NCBI GenBank assembly: GCA_934691925.1
Contig: CAKUTI010000006.1
Location: 1 to 64,000 of the forward strand
Reading direction: 5' to 3'
DNA length: 64,000 nt
From: an uncultured Treponema sp.
GTDB lineage: Bacteria > Spirochaetota > Spirochaetia > Treponematales > Treponemataceae
Shown here one piece after another: positions 35,474-44,504 of the stretch (positions are counted from its first letter, which is position 1; each line of letters opens with the position of its first letter). Below the pieces are notes generated by a model that was not told the origin of the DNA, did no database searches, and saw nothing but the letters and a program-made list of their open reading frames with translations. Both the position numbers and the translations under genes were made by a program.

Positions 35474-36139
35474 TTACGGCTTCAGCAAGGCGCAGAATCT
35501 TTCAGTGATTGAGTCGATGTCGTCAAGATTTCCTTTTTCCTGCGGCGGAGCAAAAAGCGAGCCTTCGCCTGTCTCTGGATTTGTGCGGATTTGGATTTTT
35601 TTGTCTGTGAGATACGAGTCAAGAAAAGACATCACGATTCCTGCGTACATTTTTGAAATCTGAACTGCCTTTTCCTCTGTAATCTGCGCGATTTTTCCTG
35701 CCGCGGAAAGGCTTAGAAACGCAGTCGCTGTCTGCGAGATAAGTTTTTCCCTGTTTTCCTCGGAGATTTCAGCCGCAGCGTTTGAAATATATTTTTCGCT
35801 TTCAACGAACGAGTAAATCTGGAAAAGCGGCTCTTTCTCGTTGAGCTTGAACCAGCGGTTCACGATTCCTTTCATCACGGTTTCTGCGGAATATTTTCTT
35901 GAAATTGCGTCGATGTCAGACGGAATAAAGTAAGTTCGCTTCATATATTCGCCGCTCCAGCGAAGCGTGTCCTCAACCATCGCGTCTCTGCTTTCATAGT
36001 GATTGTAAAGAGAAGCTTTTTTGATTCCGAGCCTGCCTGCAACGTCCGAAAGTGAAGTGCCGCCCGCATTTTTTTCAAAACAAGATTCAAGAAAGGCAAG
36101 AATGATTTTTTCCCGCGTAATCTTTTCTGTTTTAGCCAT
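35474..36139 (-). CDS. TetR-family transcriptional regulator
   Basis: Repressor-type regulator of 221 residues. The N-terminal HTH spans about 10-55 (GGTSLSDVAGRLGIKKASLYNHYESRDAM); the helical ligand domain follows and ends in a polar tail. It diverges from an acyl-CoA synthetase gene with a 290-nt gap. A perfect six-base inverted repeat 50 nt upstream is a likely operator, so it probably autoregulates and may control the synthetase in response to a fatty acid or acyl-CoA. The ligand is inferred from context. Confidence 0.88.
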   Translation of the reverse strand: MAKTEKITREKIILAFLESCFEKNAGGTSLSDVAGRLGIKKASLYNHYESRDAMVEDTLRWSGEYMKRTYFIPSDIDAISRKYSAETVMKGIVNRWFKLNEKEPLFQIYSFVESEKYISNAAAEISEENREKLISQTATAFLSLSAAGKIAQITEEKAVQISKMYAGIVMSFLDSYLTDKKIQIRTNPETGEGSLFAPPQEKGNLDDIDSITERFCALLKP

Positions 36140-36191
36140 TTTTTATAATCCCGCCCAAACTGACAAAATAGAAAATACGAAAGAATCGATA

Positions 36192-36209
36192 ACTAACATT
36201 CATTAGTTT
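36192..36209. promoter_or_regulatory. Candidate TetR operator
   Basis: AACTAA-CATTCA-TTAGTT is a perfect inverted repeat of two six-base arms with a six-base centre, located in the shared tetR/acyl-CoA synthetase gap near the tetR side. Its size fits a TetR dimer site. AT-rich TATATTAAAAT just to the right could hold a -10 for the + strand gene. Confidence 0.6.
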
Positions 36210-36219
36210 ATATTAAAAT

Positions 36220-36306
36220 TCCGATGTCCGCAAGGATAAAATCGCTTCGGAACCTGCCTGCGCGCATTTTGCTTTGTATCGGTGATTTTTATTCAGGCAG
36301 TTTTTT
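36220..36306 (+). promoter_or_regulatory. Structured leader with terminator-like hairpin before the acyl-CoA synthetase
   Basis: TTCCGA (36220-36225) pairs with TCGGAA (36247-36252). CTGCCTG (36254-36260) pairs perfectly with CAGGCAG (36294-36300) over a 33-base loop and is followed by TTTTTT. If transcription starts near the operator, this forms a leader with a potential attenuator. Alternatively it is the remains of an unrelated transcript end. I did not recognise a riboswitch class. Confidence 0.4.
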
Positions 36307-36429
36307 GAATCATAGAATCCAAAATCAATTGTATGTAGATTTTTCTTTCCTTTAGCCTTATAATTGATGAATCTGACAAAAATTGAAATTCTGTCGAAAT
36401 AAAACCAGTTCACTTTTTATGGAGAATTT

Positions 36430-38340
36430 ATGGAAACAACACTTCCGCGTTTTTTTAGAAAAATGGTGCAGCGTTATCCTGACATCGCTTTTCAGATGAG
36501 CCGCTTTTCTGACGGACATTTTGAGCCGACGACTTATAAAGAAGCCTATGACAATGTTTTGGCTTTTGCTGGCGGACTTCTTGAAATCGGAGTTGAGCGC
36601 GAAGAGCATATCGGAATGATTTCTGACAACCGCAAGGAATGGCAGCAGGCGGATTTGGCTTTGCTTTCTTTAGGCGCGGTTGATGTTCCGCGTGGCTGCG
36701 ATGCGACAATCGGCGACTTGGAATATATTTTGTCGTTTGCCGAGTGCAAAATGGTGATTGTGGAGAATTCTTCGCAGATTAAGAAGATTGCCGGAATCAA
36801 AGACAAAATTCCTCTTGTAAAGACTTTGATTGTCTTTGAAGAGCCGGGCGAGAAAGATTTTGACGAGGCGAAAAACGCCGGAATGACGCTTTATTCGTTC
36901 AGCGAAATTTTAGAGAAAGGAAAGTCTTACAACGAGAAAAATCCTGAGAGAGTTCTTGAGGAGATGGAGAAAGGAAAATGGGACGATTTGGCTTCTATTA
37001 TCTTTACTTCCGGAACAACAGGAATGCCGAAGGGCGTAATGCTTTCGCATGGAAACTTTATTTCCCAGCTTGATGACATTGACGAGCGCATTTATCTTTA
37101 TCCGGGCGACCGCGGATTGCTCGTTCTTCCAGTCTGGCACGCGTTTGAGCGTTCGGTTGAGTACGTTGTAATGAGCCAGGGCGCGACACTTTGCTACTCA
37201 AAGCCGGTCGGACCAGTTCTTCTCGCTGACTTGCAGACTTTGAATCCACAGGTTTTGCCTGCGGTTCCGCGCGTTTTCGAGTCTGTCTACGACGGAATTT
37301 ACCGCAAGATGCGAAAGACCGGCGGAATTGTGAACAGGCTTTTTAACTTTTTTACTGCGATTGCGCTTTTCCATTCAAAGCTCGACCGCGTTCTTTTTGC
37401 GAAGACCTCAAGATTCAAGATGGACTTGCGGCTTTTGCAGTGGCCGGCGTTCGTTCTTCCGTGGCTTGTCTGCTATCCGATAAAGCTTTTGGGCGGCGTT
37501 CTTGTATTCAGAAAAATCAGAAAGATGCTTGGAAAGAATTTCCGCTCGGGCGTTTCTGGCGGCGGCGCTTTGCCTCCAATCGTCTCGAAATTTTTCTGGG
37601 CGATTGGCGTTAAGCTCGTTGAAGGCTATGGTCTTACAGAGCTTTCTCCGATTGTTTCTGTGCAGCCGATTAAGAATCCGATTTTTGGAAATGTCGGCGC
37701 GCCAATCAGAGAACTTGCGGCGCGTGTTGTTGACCCGGAAACTGGAAAAGACTTGGGAAAATGCAAAAAAGGCGTTCTGGAGCTTAAAGGCCCGACGGTA
37801 ATGAAAGGCTATTACAAGCAGCCGTCGCTCACAGCGAAAGTTATCGATGAGAAAGGCTGGTTCAACACTGGCGACATCGCGGTTTTGACAGTGAACAATG
37901 AAATTTGCCTGCGCGGAAGAATCAAGGACACAATCGTCCAGACAGGCGGAGAAAATGTTGAGCCGGCTCCAATCGAGATGAAGATTCAGGAGTCAAGATT
38001 CATCAAGACTGCGGTTGTTGTTGGCCAGGACCAGCGTTATCTTGCAGCTCTCATTGTTCCTGAAAAGACAGAAATCGAGGATTTTTGCAAGGAGACAAAT
38101 CTTCCGTACAAAAATTATTCGGAAATGGTGAAAAGCCCTGAAGTCCAGCGTATGATTGAGACCGAAGTTGCGACGAGAATCAACGCGAAAAACGGGTTCA
38201 AGTCTTACGAGAGAATCAGCAAGATTGCGCTTCTTGAAAAGGAATTTGAAGTGGGCGTGGAGATGTCTCCGAAACTCGAAGTGAAACGCTTCAAAGTGAA
38301 CGAGATTTACGCGGCTGAAATCAAGAAACTGTTCAAGTAA
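36430..38340 (+). CDS. Long-chain acyl-CoA synthetase (AMP-forming)
   Basis: Activates fatty acids to acyl-CoA with ATP. The 636-residue protein has the P-loop FTSGTTGMPKG (192-202), the VEGYGLTELSPI motif near 400, GWFNTGDI and the FACS-type GRIKDTIVQTGGENVEP. Members of this FadD15-like group are frequent in spirochaetes and may recycle host or membrane fatty acids, since beta-oxidation is usually absent there (from memory). ATGGAG precedes the start. Control by the divergent TetR is likely. Confidence 0.93.
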   Translation: METTLPRFFRKMVQRYPDIAFQMSRFSDGHFEPTTYKEAYDNVLAFAGGLLEIGVEREEHIGMISDNRKEWQQADLALLSLGAVDVPRGCDATIGDLEYILSFAECKMVIVENSSQIKKIAGIKDKIPLVKTLIVFEEPGEKDFDEAKNAGMTLYSFSEILEKGKSYNEKNPERVLEEMEKGKWDDLASIIFTSGTTGMPKGVMLSHGNFISQLDDIDERIYLYPGDRGLLVLPVWHAFERSVEYVVMSQGATLCYSKPVGPVLLADLQTLNPQVLPAVPRVFESVYDGIYRKMRKTGGIVNRLFNFFTAIALFHSKLDRVLFAKTSRFKMDLRLLQWPAFVLPWLVCYPIKLLGGVLVFRKIRKMLGKNFRSGVSGGGALPPIVSKFFWAIGVKLVEGYGLTELSPIVSVQPIKNPIFGNVGAPIRELAARVVDPETGKDLGKCKKGVLELKGPTVMKGYYKQPSLTAKVIDEKGWFNTGDIAVLTVNNEICLRGRIKDTIVQTGGENVEPAPIEMKIQESRFIKTAVVVGQDQRYLAALIVPEKTEIEDFCKETNLPYKNYSEMVKSPEVQRMIETEVATRINAKNGFKSYERISKIALLEKEFEVGVEMSPKLEVKRFKVNEIYAAEIKKLFK

Positions 38341-38374
38341 AATAAATGAAATCGCTGGCGTTGAGTTTTCTTAA

Positions 38375-38433
38375 TGCCAGTATGAACTGGCAAAGCTGGT
38401 GGAACGGTAAAGTTGGCAAATGCTAGCTAGCAT
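38375..38433. repeat. Two inverted repeats at the edge of the restriction-modification island
   Basis: TGCCAG (38375-38380)/CTGGCA (38387-38392) forms a hairpin. ATGCTAGCTAGCAT (38420-38433) is a perfect 14-bp palindrome. They lie in the 106-nt gap between the acyl-CoA synthetase stop and the hsdR stop (convergent genes), i.e. exactly at the 3' edge of the island. They may act in termination or mark an insertion junction. Confidence 0.5.
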
Positions 38434-38446
38434 GAACAAAACTGTT

Positions 38447-41400
38447 CTACGCAGCATCTCCAAGCCAGCCGTAATGCTGTACAGCCATATCAACAAAATG
38501 GTTAAGCAGCAGATTGATTTTTGAATCAAATGCATCTTTGTCAAAGCTTTGCGGCAAGTCCGCATCTAGTGAGGAAATAATCGCATCCTTTACTGTTGTA
38601 GAAGCCTGATTGTCCTTGTACCAGTCTACAACAAAGAGGTTTTGCTTTTCTTCTGTAAGTTTTTTGTACAGATTTTTAGCAGCGAGCTTTACACTCATTT
38701 CTTCATCTTTCGTGAGTTTCCGGCCTTTTATAAGCAGGTCAAACATTTCAAGTTCTTCTTCGGCAAGACCTTCTGTTTCAGCACGCTTATCTTCTTTTTT
38801 CATGTCTTCAATAAGCTGCAGGAGCTGCTCATAATACTCTTCATTTTCACTGCCGCCGGCATTGTACTGGTCTATGATGTTTTTGAACCGTTCACTGAAT
38901 TTTATCCGCCCGCAGTTTTTGTTAATCATAATCTTGAGCATCTTCTGAATGAACTCTTTCATGTTGTCAATTTCGATTGCTTTGTATTGAGCCTTGTGAA
39001 TCTCTTTTCTAAGCTCTTCCACATCAACTTTGGAAAGGTCAATGACTTTGAATTCGTGAATGAGATAATCAGAAGATTTCTTGCCGCTCGGGTCGCTTGT
39101 GTCTTCCGGTTTTTCTGAACTGACTGATGTGTCAAGCAGAGCCTGCATTCTTGCCTTTGCACGGTCAAGTTTTTCATCATTAACATTGTTGTTCATTAAA
39201 TCATTTAGGTATTTTAACGGCTTAAATTTTTCGTTCTGCCAGCCCATTTCAAAAATCTCAGGCTTGCTGGCTTCGTAAAGATTAAGCATTGTATTTGTAA
39301 TAACGCGGAACTTTTCTTTGCCTTCGTCTTTCTGGTAGATGATTTCCAGCGCGTTTCGCAAGGCTTCGAGTTTTTCCAAATCGCCAGAAAGTTTATTGAT
39401 TTTTTCAAGGCTTATATCAAGTTCCGATAAAAACTCGTCTGCCTCATCAATGCTTTGGTCAATCAGTTCAAGAAGATACTCAATATTTTTTGCCGGAAAC
39501 TCATTGCCGTCATCGCCAGTTGCATAATCGGTAAGCGCCTGCTGCATGTACTTAAATACATTTACATAATCAACAATAATGCCGCTTGTTTTTCCCGGAT
39601 AGACACGGTTTGCACGGGCAATTGCCTGCATAAGAGTGTGTCCTTTCATCGGCTTATCAAGATAGAGCGTAGAAAGATTCGGCACGTCAAAGCCTGTAAG
39701 CCACATTGCACAAACAAAAACAAGCTGCAGCGGATCTTTTTTATCTTTGAAGCGGTCTTCTATATCTGCGCCGTCAACAACAGCATTCATCTTGTCGCGG
39801 TGAGGCTTTATGTTTAATCCCTGTTCAGCAAACTTCTTTTCTTCGTCTGTGTCTTCAGAAATTATCACAGCCATTTCAACATTGTTCATGTAATCAAGAC
39901 GAGCTTTTATTTCGTCGCGCTCTTCTTTTGTCTCAGCATTGCTGCGTTCTATTATCAGCTGTTTCTTTTCCAAATCCCAGTAGTGCTGAACCTTGTCGTA
40001 CATTTTTACAGCGGTAAACTTATCAACCGAAACAACCATTCCCTTTCCAAGAAATCCGCGGCGTGGAAAATGATGCGCAATATCTTGAGCAATTTTATCA
40101 AGGCGTTCATCACGTTTGAGAACTTCAATTATCTTGCTTCCGGAATCTTCAAGCTTTTTGATTTCTTCTTCGTTCAAGTTTTCATCTTCAATGATGTCTA
40201 AAATATCATCATCAAGGAAGTTGTTTGTAAGTCCCACTTCCGGCACACGGCGGCTGTAGAAAAGAGGCACTGTAGATCCGTCTTCTACCGACTGGGCAAA
40301 ATTATATTCAGAAACATAATCTCCAAACCACTGGTTTGTCAGACGTTTTGAGCCAAGCAGCGGTGTTCCAGTAAATGCAATAAAATTTGCATTTGGCAAA
40401 GCTGTATGCATATTCTCTGCAAGGTCCTTATACTGGGTGCGGTGAGCTTCATCTATCAAAACAAAAATGTCGTTGCGCTCACTGAGGACAGGATATTTCT
40501 TTCCTTTGTCATAACGGAATTTATGAATCATTGAAAAAATGAATTTCTTGTTGCTTTTAAGATATTCGCGGAGCTGCTGCGAATTTTTAGGCTGACATTC
40601 TTCTTTGTTGCCAATCACTTCTGTGCGCACAAAGTTTTTGTAAATCTGAGTGTCAAGATCTGTTCGGTCGGTAACAATAAAGAAAGTGAAATTGCCCTTT
40701 AACTTGCGGGCGCATTTCCGTGCAAAGAAGACCATTGAATATGATTTTCCAGAGCCTTGCGTATGCCAAAAAACGCCAAGTTTTCCTTTAAGTTCTTCTC
40801 GGCGTTCAGCATTTTTCATAAGATTATTAACGCCAAGAAACTGATGGTTCTTTGCAATAATTTTGATTTTCTGGTTCTGGAACAAAATAAAGTTTTCGAT
40901 GTAGTCAATAAGATGTTCTTTCTTGCAAAGACCGCGTGCAAAGTATTCAATGGAAACTCCATGCTCTTTTATGTCCTTGCGGTTTGGCTTTTCAGATTCG
41001 CTTTCCGCTTTTAGCCATTCAAAGAAAAATTCATAATCTGCGTTCCATGCGCCAAGCCGGGTTTCAAGCCCATTGCTCAAAACACAAATCTGATTAAAGG
41101 CAAAAAGATTCGGGATGTCTTTTTTATAATCAGTCAGATTCTTGTTAAAGGCCTCTTCCATTTTGATAATGGCATTTTTTAGTTCAACAAAAACAAGAGG
41201 AAGCCCGTTTACAAAAATAATCACATCTGGCCTACGCCAGCAATACTGTCCCTGAATCCACATCTGCGAAACAGCAGTAAAAATGTTGTTTTCTGGATTC
41301 TCAAAATCAATCAGCTTTACAAAATCAAAAGTTTGCTTGCCGTCTTTTTTGAAATCAACCTTTTTGCCGTTGCGAATCAGATTGTAATTATCATAATTGG

Positions 41401-41680
41401 TTTTCACCATGTCAGTGCCGGTAAAGTCGCGGCACAATTCCCGGACTACGGAATCTATAATTTCCGTAGGGATATTTGGATTGATTTTATAAAGGGCTGT
41501 TTTTATCTGTTCTGGCAAAACGCATTGTTTTTTAGAAGTGCGGCAAGTTCCGTCATTCAAATCTTCCTTAAAATTTGGATTTGAATCGCACTGAATGAAG
41601 TTATCATAGTCAAGCTCTTTGCTTCTAAGAATGTTTATAAAGGAAGCTTCAATATCGTCTTCTGTAATGTAGTTTGCCAT
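38447..41680 (-). CDS. hsdR: Type I restriction enzyme, R subunit
   Basis: HsdR supplies the nuclease and DNA translocase of the EcoKI-like complex. The 1077-residue protein has the PD-(D/E)xK site RPDVI ... VFVELK (E166, K168), Walker A QGSGKS (309-313) and DEAH at 410-413, with LTGFDVPNLSTLYLDKPMKGH and QAIARANR as later helicase motifs. The C-terminal region (about 800-1060) is helical for HsdM binding. It appears complete. It is separated from the methylase genes by the ATPase and fic genes, an expanded arrangement. Confidence 0.95.
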   Translation of the reverse strand: MANYITEDDIEASFINILRSKELDYDNFIQCDSNPNFKEDLNDGTCRTSKKQCVLPEQIKTALYKINPNIPTEIIDSVVRELCRDFTGTDMVKTNYDNYNLIRNGKKVDFKKDGKQTFDFVKLIDFENPENNIFTAVSQMWIQGQYCWRRPDVIIFVNGLPLVFVELKNAIIKMEEAFNKNLTDYKKDIPNLFAFNQICVLSNGLETRLGAWNADYEFFFEWLKAESESEKPNRKDIKEHGVSIEYFARGLCKKEHLIDYIENFILFQNQKIKIIAKNHQFLGVNNLMKNAERREELKGKLGVFWHTQGSGKSYSMVFFARKCARKLKGNFTFFIVTDRTDLDTQIYKNFVRTEVIGNKEECQPKNSQQLREYLKSNKKFIFSMIHKFRYDKGKKYPVLSERNDIFVLIDEAHRTQYKDLAENMHTALPNANFIAFTGTPLLGSKRLTNQWFGDYVSEYNFAQSVEDGSTVPLFYSRRVPEVGLTNNFLDDDILDIIEDENLNEEEIKKLEDSGSKIIEVLKRDERLDKIAQDIAHHFPRRGFLGKGMVVSVDKFTAVKMYDKVQHYWDLEKKQLIIERSNAETKEERDEIKARLDYMNNVEMAVIISEDTDEEKKFAEQGLNIKPHRDKMNAVVDGADIEDRFKDKKDPLQLVFVCAMWLTGFDVPNLSTLYLDKPMKGHTLMQAIARANRVYPGKTSGIIVDYVNVFKYMQQALTDYATGDDGNEFPAKNIEYLLELIDQSIDEADEFLSELDISLEKINKLSGDLEKLEALRNALEIIYQKDEGKEKFRVITNTMLNLYEASKPEIFEMGWQNEKFKPLKYLNDLMNNNVNDEKLDRAKARMQALLDTSVSSEKPEDTSDPSGKKSSDYLIHEFKVIDLSKVDVEELRKEIHKAQYKAIEIDNMKEFIQKMLKIMINKNCGRIKFSERFKNIIDQYNAGGSENEEYYEQLLQLIEDMKKEDKRAETEGLAEEELEMFDLLIKGRKLTKDEEMSVKLAAKNLYKKLTEEKQNLFVVDWYKDNQASTTVKDAIISSLDADLPQSFDKDAFDSKINLLLNHFVDMAVQHYGWLGDAA

Positions 41681-41686
41681 AAACTG

Positions 41687-42883
41687 CTACTCCTTATTCA
41701 AAAGAAAATCCGCAAGATTTATTATGCTGATACCTTCATATAAGTATTTTTCATGTCTTGTTCTTGCAATTAAAAACTTAGGATAGGCATCTTTTATGCT
41801 CAGCAATGGAGACACTTCCCGTTCAAACGTTTCTGGAGAAGAAATATCGTCGCTAACCTGAATATAGATTTTTTCACTCTGTTTTATTGCCACAAAATCA
41901 ATTTCCTTTTTGTATAATACTCCAGTATAAACTTCATAGCTCCTTCGCAGCAATTCAATGCAAACCATGTTTTCATAAACTCTGCCATAGTCCATATTTT
42001 TTGTTCCGAGAATAGCATAGCGGAAAGAATGGTCAGCAAGATAATATTTGTCCTGGCTTGCAAGATATTTTTTTCCGTGGATGTCATAGCGGCGCACTTT
42101 ATAAAAGGCAAAAGCATTGCAAAGATAATTCAGATATGAGCCTATAGTTTTATCATTTGTTTTTTCATGATTGCTTGTAAGAGTAGCAGCAATCTTACGG
42201 ACTGAAACTTCTGAAGAAATATTGTCCAGCATAAAGTCATTTAATTTATTCAGCAAAAGCTCATTTTTGATTTTATATTTCTGAACAATATCCCGAGTTA
42301 TCAAAGTGTTAAAAACATCTTTTATGTAGGAATACTTTTCTTCAGGAGACTTATAAACGAATGAACCCGCCATTCCTCCTTCCTTTACAAATGAATCAAA
42401 AGCATCCTCGGTGTTGCTGCATGAAAAATATTTCTGGTATTCATAAAAAGAAAAAGGAAAAACTTGAACTTGAAAAACGCGTCCTGTAAAAAGCGTTGCT
42501 AAATCGCTCGAAAGCAAAAAGGCATTGGAACCGGTTATATAAATGTCATATTTTTCGCTTGCATGAAAAGAATTGATTACTTTTTCAAAGTCTGAACAAA
42601 ACTGGACTTCATCTATCAACAGAAAATTGTTTTTATTGCTTTGATAATGTTCTTCAACATAGGAATTCAAGGCAGGCGCAGTTTTAATTGAATCGAACTC
42701 AAAAAGATTGTAATTGATGTGAATGATATTTGCAGCCTTATCTGTTTCTTTTATCCAGTCAATAAATGCATCCATCAGTTTAGATTTACCGGAACGGCGA
42801 ACGCCTGTTATTACTTTTATATCTGGTGTTCCAATTACACTTTTGAGCTTGTCTAAATAAAATTCCCGTTCAATCAGTTTCAT
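41687..42883 (-). CDS. AAA ATPase with DUF4143 (PD-(D/E)xK-like) domain
   Basis: The 398-residue protein has Walker A GVRRSGKS (27-34), Walker B FLLIDEV (about 90-96) and a sensor TGSNAFLLSS. A winged-helix segment near 220-270 is followed by the DUF4143 nuclease-like fold (RVYENMVCIELLRR ... KEIDFVAI). The family is very common in anaerobe genomes, with unclear function. TATACT six bases before the ATG and a perfect 14-bp inverted repeat over the -35 indicate its own repressible, leaderless promoter. The stop lies six bases before the hsdR ATG. Confidence 0.88.
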   Translation of the reverse strand: MKLIEREFYLDKLKSVIGTPDIKVITGVRRSGKSKLMDAFIDWIKETDKAANIIHINYNLFEFDSIKTAPALNSYVEEHYQSNKNNFLLIDEVQFCSDFEKVINSFHASEKYDIYITGSNAFLLSSDLATLFTGRVFQVQVFPFSFYEYQKYFSCSNTEDAFDSFVKEGGMAGSFVYKSPEEKYSYIKDVFNTLITRDIVQKYKIKNELLLNKLNDFMLDNISSEVSVRKIAATLTSNHEKTNDKTIGSYLNYLCNAFAFYKVRRYDIHGKKYLASQDKYYLADHSFRYAILGTKNMDYGRVYENMVCIELLRRSYEVYTGVLYKKEIDFVAIKQSEKIYIQVSDDISSPETFEREVSPLLSIKDAYPKFLIARTRHEKYLYEGISIINLADFLLNKE

Positions 42884-42889
42884 AAGAAA

Positions 42890-43022
42890 AGTATATATTG
42901 CCTATTTCGCAAAATCAATAAAATTTCAATTTTGCGAAATAGAAATCAATATTATTACTTAAAATTGATAAATTTTCATTTTTTGAGTAATAAGTGTTCA
43001 GTTTGTTACTCAAAAACAATGA
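42890..43022 (-). promoter_or_regulatory. Promoter and inverted-repeat operators of the DUF4143 ATPase gene
   Basis: On the - strand: -35 TTGATT (42918-42913), 17-bp spacer, -10 TATACT (42895-42890), then six bases to ATG. A perfect 14-bp inverted repeat, CTATTTCGCAAAAT (42902-42915)/ATTTTGCGAAATAG (42929-42942), overlaps the -35. Upstream, TTTTTGAGTAA (42980-42990) pairs with TTACTCAAAAA (43006-43016). The half-sites are related (ATTTTG-G-AATA), with another like them at 43038-43053. The rest of the fic-ATPase gap is AT-rich with no ORF. Confidence 0.72.
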
Positions 43023-43099
43023 ATTGTCAATTTTGAGAAATATGTTCATGCGCAAATTTTCTGAAATCTTGTGGATGAATTGGATATTTGCGGAAAAAC

Positions 43100-43148
43100 A
43101 GGGGAAATTTTCCCTTAATTTCCTCTAATTTCCCTTATTTTATCTTCA
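43100..43148. repeat. 49-bp direct repeat, fic-proximal copy
   Basis: These 49 bases are identical to 44456-44504. This copy contains the last codons and stop of fic (read on the - strand). The sequence is AT-rich and contains CCCTTAATTTCCTCTAATTT. The two copies are 1,356 bp apart and bound exactly the fic gene. Confidence 0.97.
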
Positions 43149-44413
43149 AAATCTTCCGCCCTTAAATATCCAACAAGACGTTGGTTTAGCGGATATGTTT
43201 TTAATAATCCTATTTTTACAAGCCCTTCTAAATCAGATCTAATTGTTTTAACAGATACACCTAATTCCGTCTGCAAATCTTTGCTTGTAAATATTGTGCT
43301 TGGTTTTTCAGTTGCAATTTTAATGATTTGCGCTTGTCGTTCGTTAATGCCTATTATCGACTTGAATTCAAACAAGGCACTCCGCTCTTTTGATTTTCGT
43401 TCAAGATATTTAGTCAACTCAATAAACGATTTATTCAGCACTACAAGATTGTAATTTATAAAATATCCTAAATCATAATCATCATGCTCAGTATACAAAA
43501 AAACTTTCTCATATTTATCTTTTGAAGCATATATGATTCTTGAAATAGATAGAAATTCTGTAAGCCAATAACCCTTTTTAAGCATATACCAGTAAAAAAG
43601 CGAACGGGCTGTCCGGCCATTTCCATCAGTAAAAGGATGCAGAAATGAAACTACAAAGTGAATAATTATTGCCTTTATAATTGGATGAACGAAAGTTTCA
43701 TCTTTGTTTGCAAAATCGCATAAATCATTTAAGACAGTTTCAATTTCGTTATAATCTGGAGGTTTATGTGCTATTTCTCCAGTTATATTATTTGAAACAA
43801 CTATATCATTGCTGTTTCTGAATTGGCCTTCTTCAGCTGAGTTTTCCAGAGTTTTTTCTGTTATTCGTCTATGTATTTCCAACAATAACTCTTTGGTTAA
43901 GGTGTCGTTCTTCTTTTCAGAAAGGAATCGAATTGTTTTATAATTATTCAATATCATTTGTTGGCTTGAATCTTTAGGCTTTTTTTGTTTTTGAAGCATT
44001 TCTTTTGCAACTTTTCGCGTTGTAGATGCACCTTCCATCTGGCTAGAGGCAATTGCTTCTTCCATAATTGAACTAAGCAAATAATACTGTTTTGTTTTTT
44101 CAGTTATCATGTTGTCAGAAGATAAAGTACCTCCAAAATTCATATCAAAATCATGAAGGTATTTTTGCATATAATCATTTATCTTGTATTTGAAAATATA
44201 TTTACCAAACGAAACCTCATTAGACATACGAGTTAATTTTATTGCTGCCCAAAAATCTTTTGGATTTATTCCTTCTGGTGAATTATATTTTACCTTGTCC
44301 CAGTAGTAATAATTTTCATCTACTTTTCTAAAATAGTTTTGATATTCTGGATTGATTATTAGCGAAACAGATGTTTCGGGATTAAAATCAGACTTTGGCG
44401 GATCTTCAATCAT
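43115..44413 (-). CDS. Fic-domain protein with inhibitory motif and winged helix
   Basis: Fic proteins transfer AMP (or related groups) to target hydroxyls. The 432-residue protein has SSQMEG near residue 125, matching the inhibitory [S/T]xxxE[G/N] motif in the N-terminal position. The active loop HPFTDGNGRTAR starts at H259. A C-terminal winged helix (TSKDLQTELGVSVKTIRSDLEGL) follows at about 375-405. All catalytic residues are present. It is inserted between hsdS and the ATPase and flanked by 49-bp direct repeats, so it looks like a recently acquired cassette in the restriction locus. It is more AT-rich than its neighbours. Confidence 0.92.
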   Translation of the reverse strand: MIEDPPKSDFNPETSVSLIINPEYQNYFRKVDENYYYWDKVKYNSPEGINPKDFWAAIKLTRMSNEVSFGKYIFKYKINDYMQKYLHDFDMNFGGTLSSDNMITEKTKQYYLLSSIMEEAIASSQMEGASTTRKVAKEMLQKQKKPKDSSQQMILNNYKTIRFLSEKKNDTLTKELLLEIHRRITEKTLENSAEEGQFRNSNDIVVSNNITGEIAHKPPDYNEIETVLNDLCDFANKDETFVHPIIKAIIIHFVVSFLHPFTDGNGRTARSLFYWYMLKKGYWLTEFLSISRIIYASKDKYEKVFLYTEHDDYDLGYFINYNLVVLNKSFIELTKYLERKSKERSALFEFKSIIGINERQAQIIKIATEKPSTIFTSKDLQTELGVSVKTIRSDLEGLVKIGLLKTYPLNQRLVGYLRAEDFEDKIREIRGN

Positions 44414-44455
44414 AATTTGAATTTAACATAGATGTGTTGTATTAGCAAGGAAATT

Positions 44456-44504
44456 AGGGGAAATTTTCCCTTAATTTCCTCTAATTTCCCTTATTTTATC
44501 TTCA
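44456..44504. repeat. 49-bp direct repeat, hsdS-proximal copy
   Basis: Identical to 43100-43148. It includes the last codons and stop of hsdS (SGKLKIK). The hsdS reading frame differs from the fic frame in the same repeat, so the two proteins do not share their C-terminal residues. Confidence 0.97.

Noticed and set aside
36220..36306. c-di-GMP or other known riboswitch
   Set aside because: I could not match the conserved core of any class I know; listed only as a structured leader.
38371..38446. A tRNA-like sequence at the island edge (possible attachment site)
   Set aside because: No cloverleaf, anticodon arm or CCA-adjacent stem could be built; only two short inverted repeats are present.
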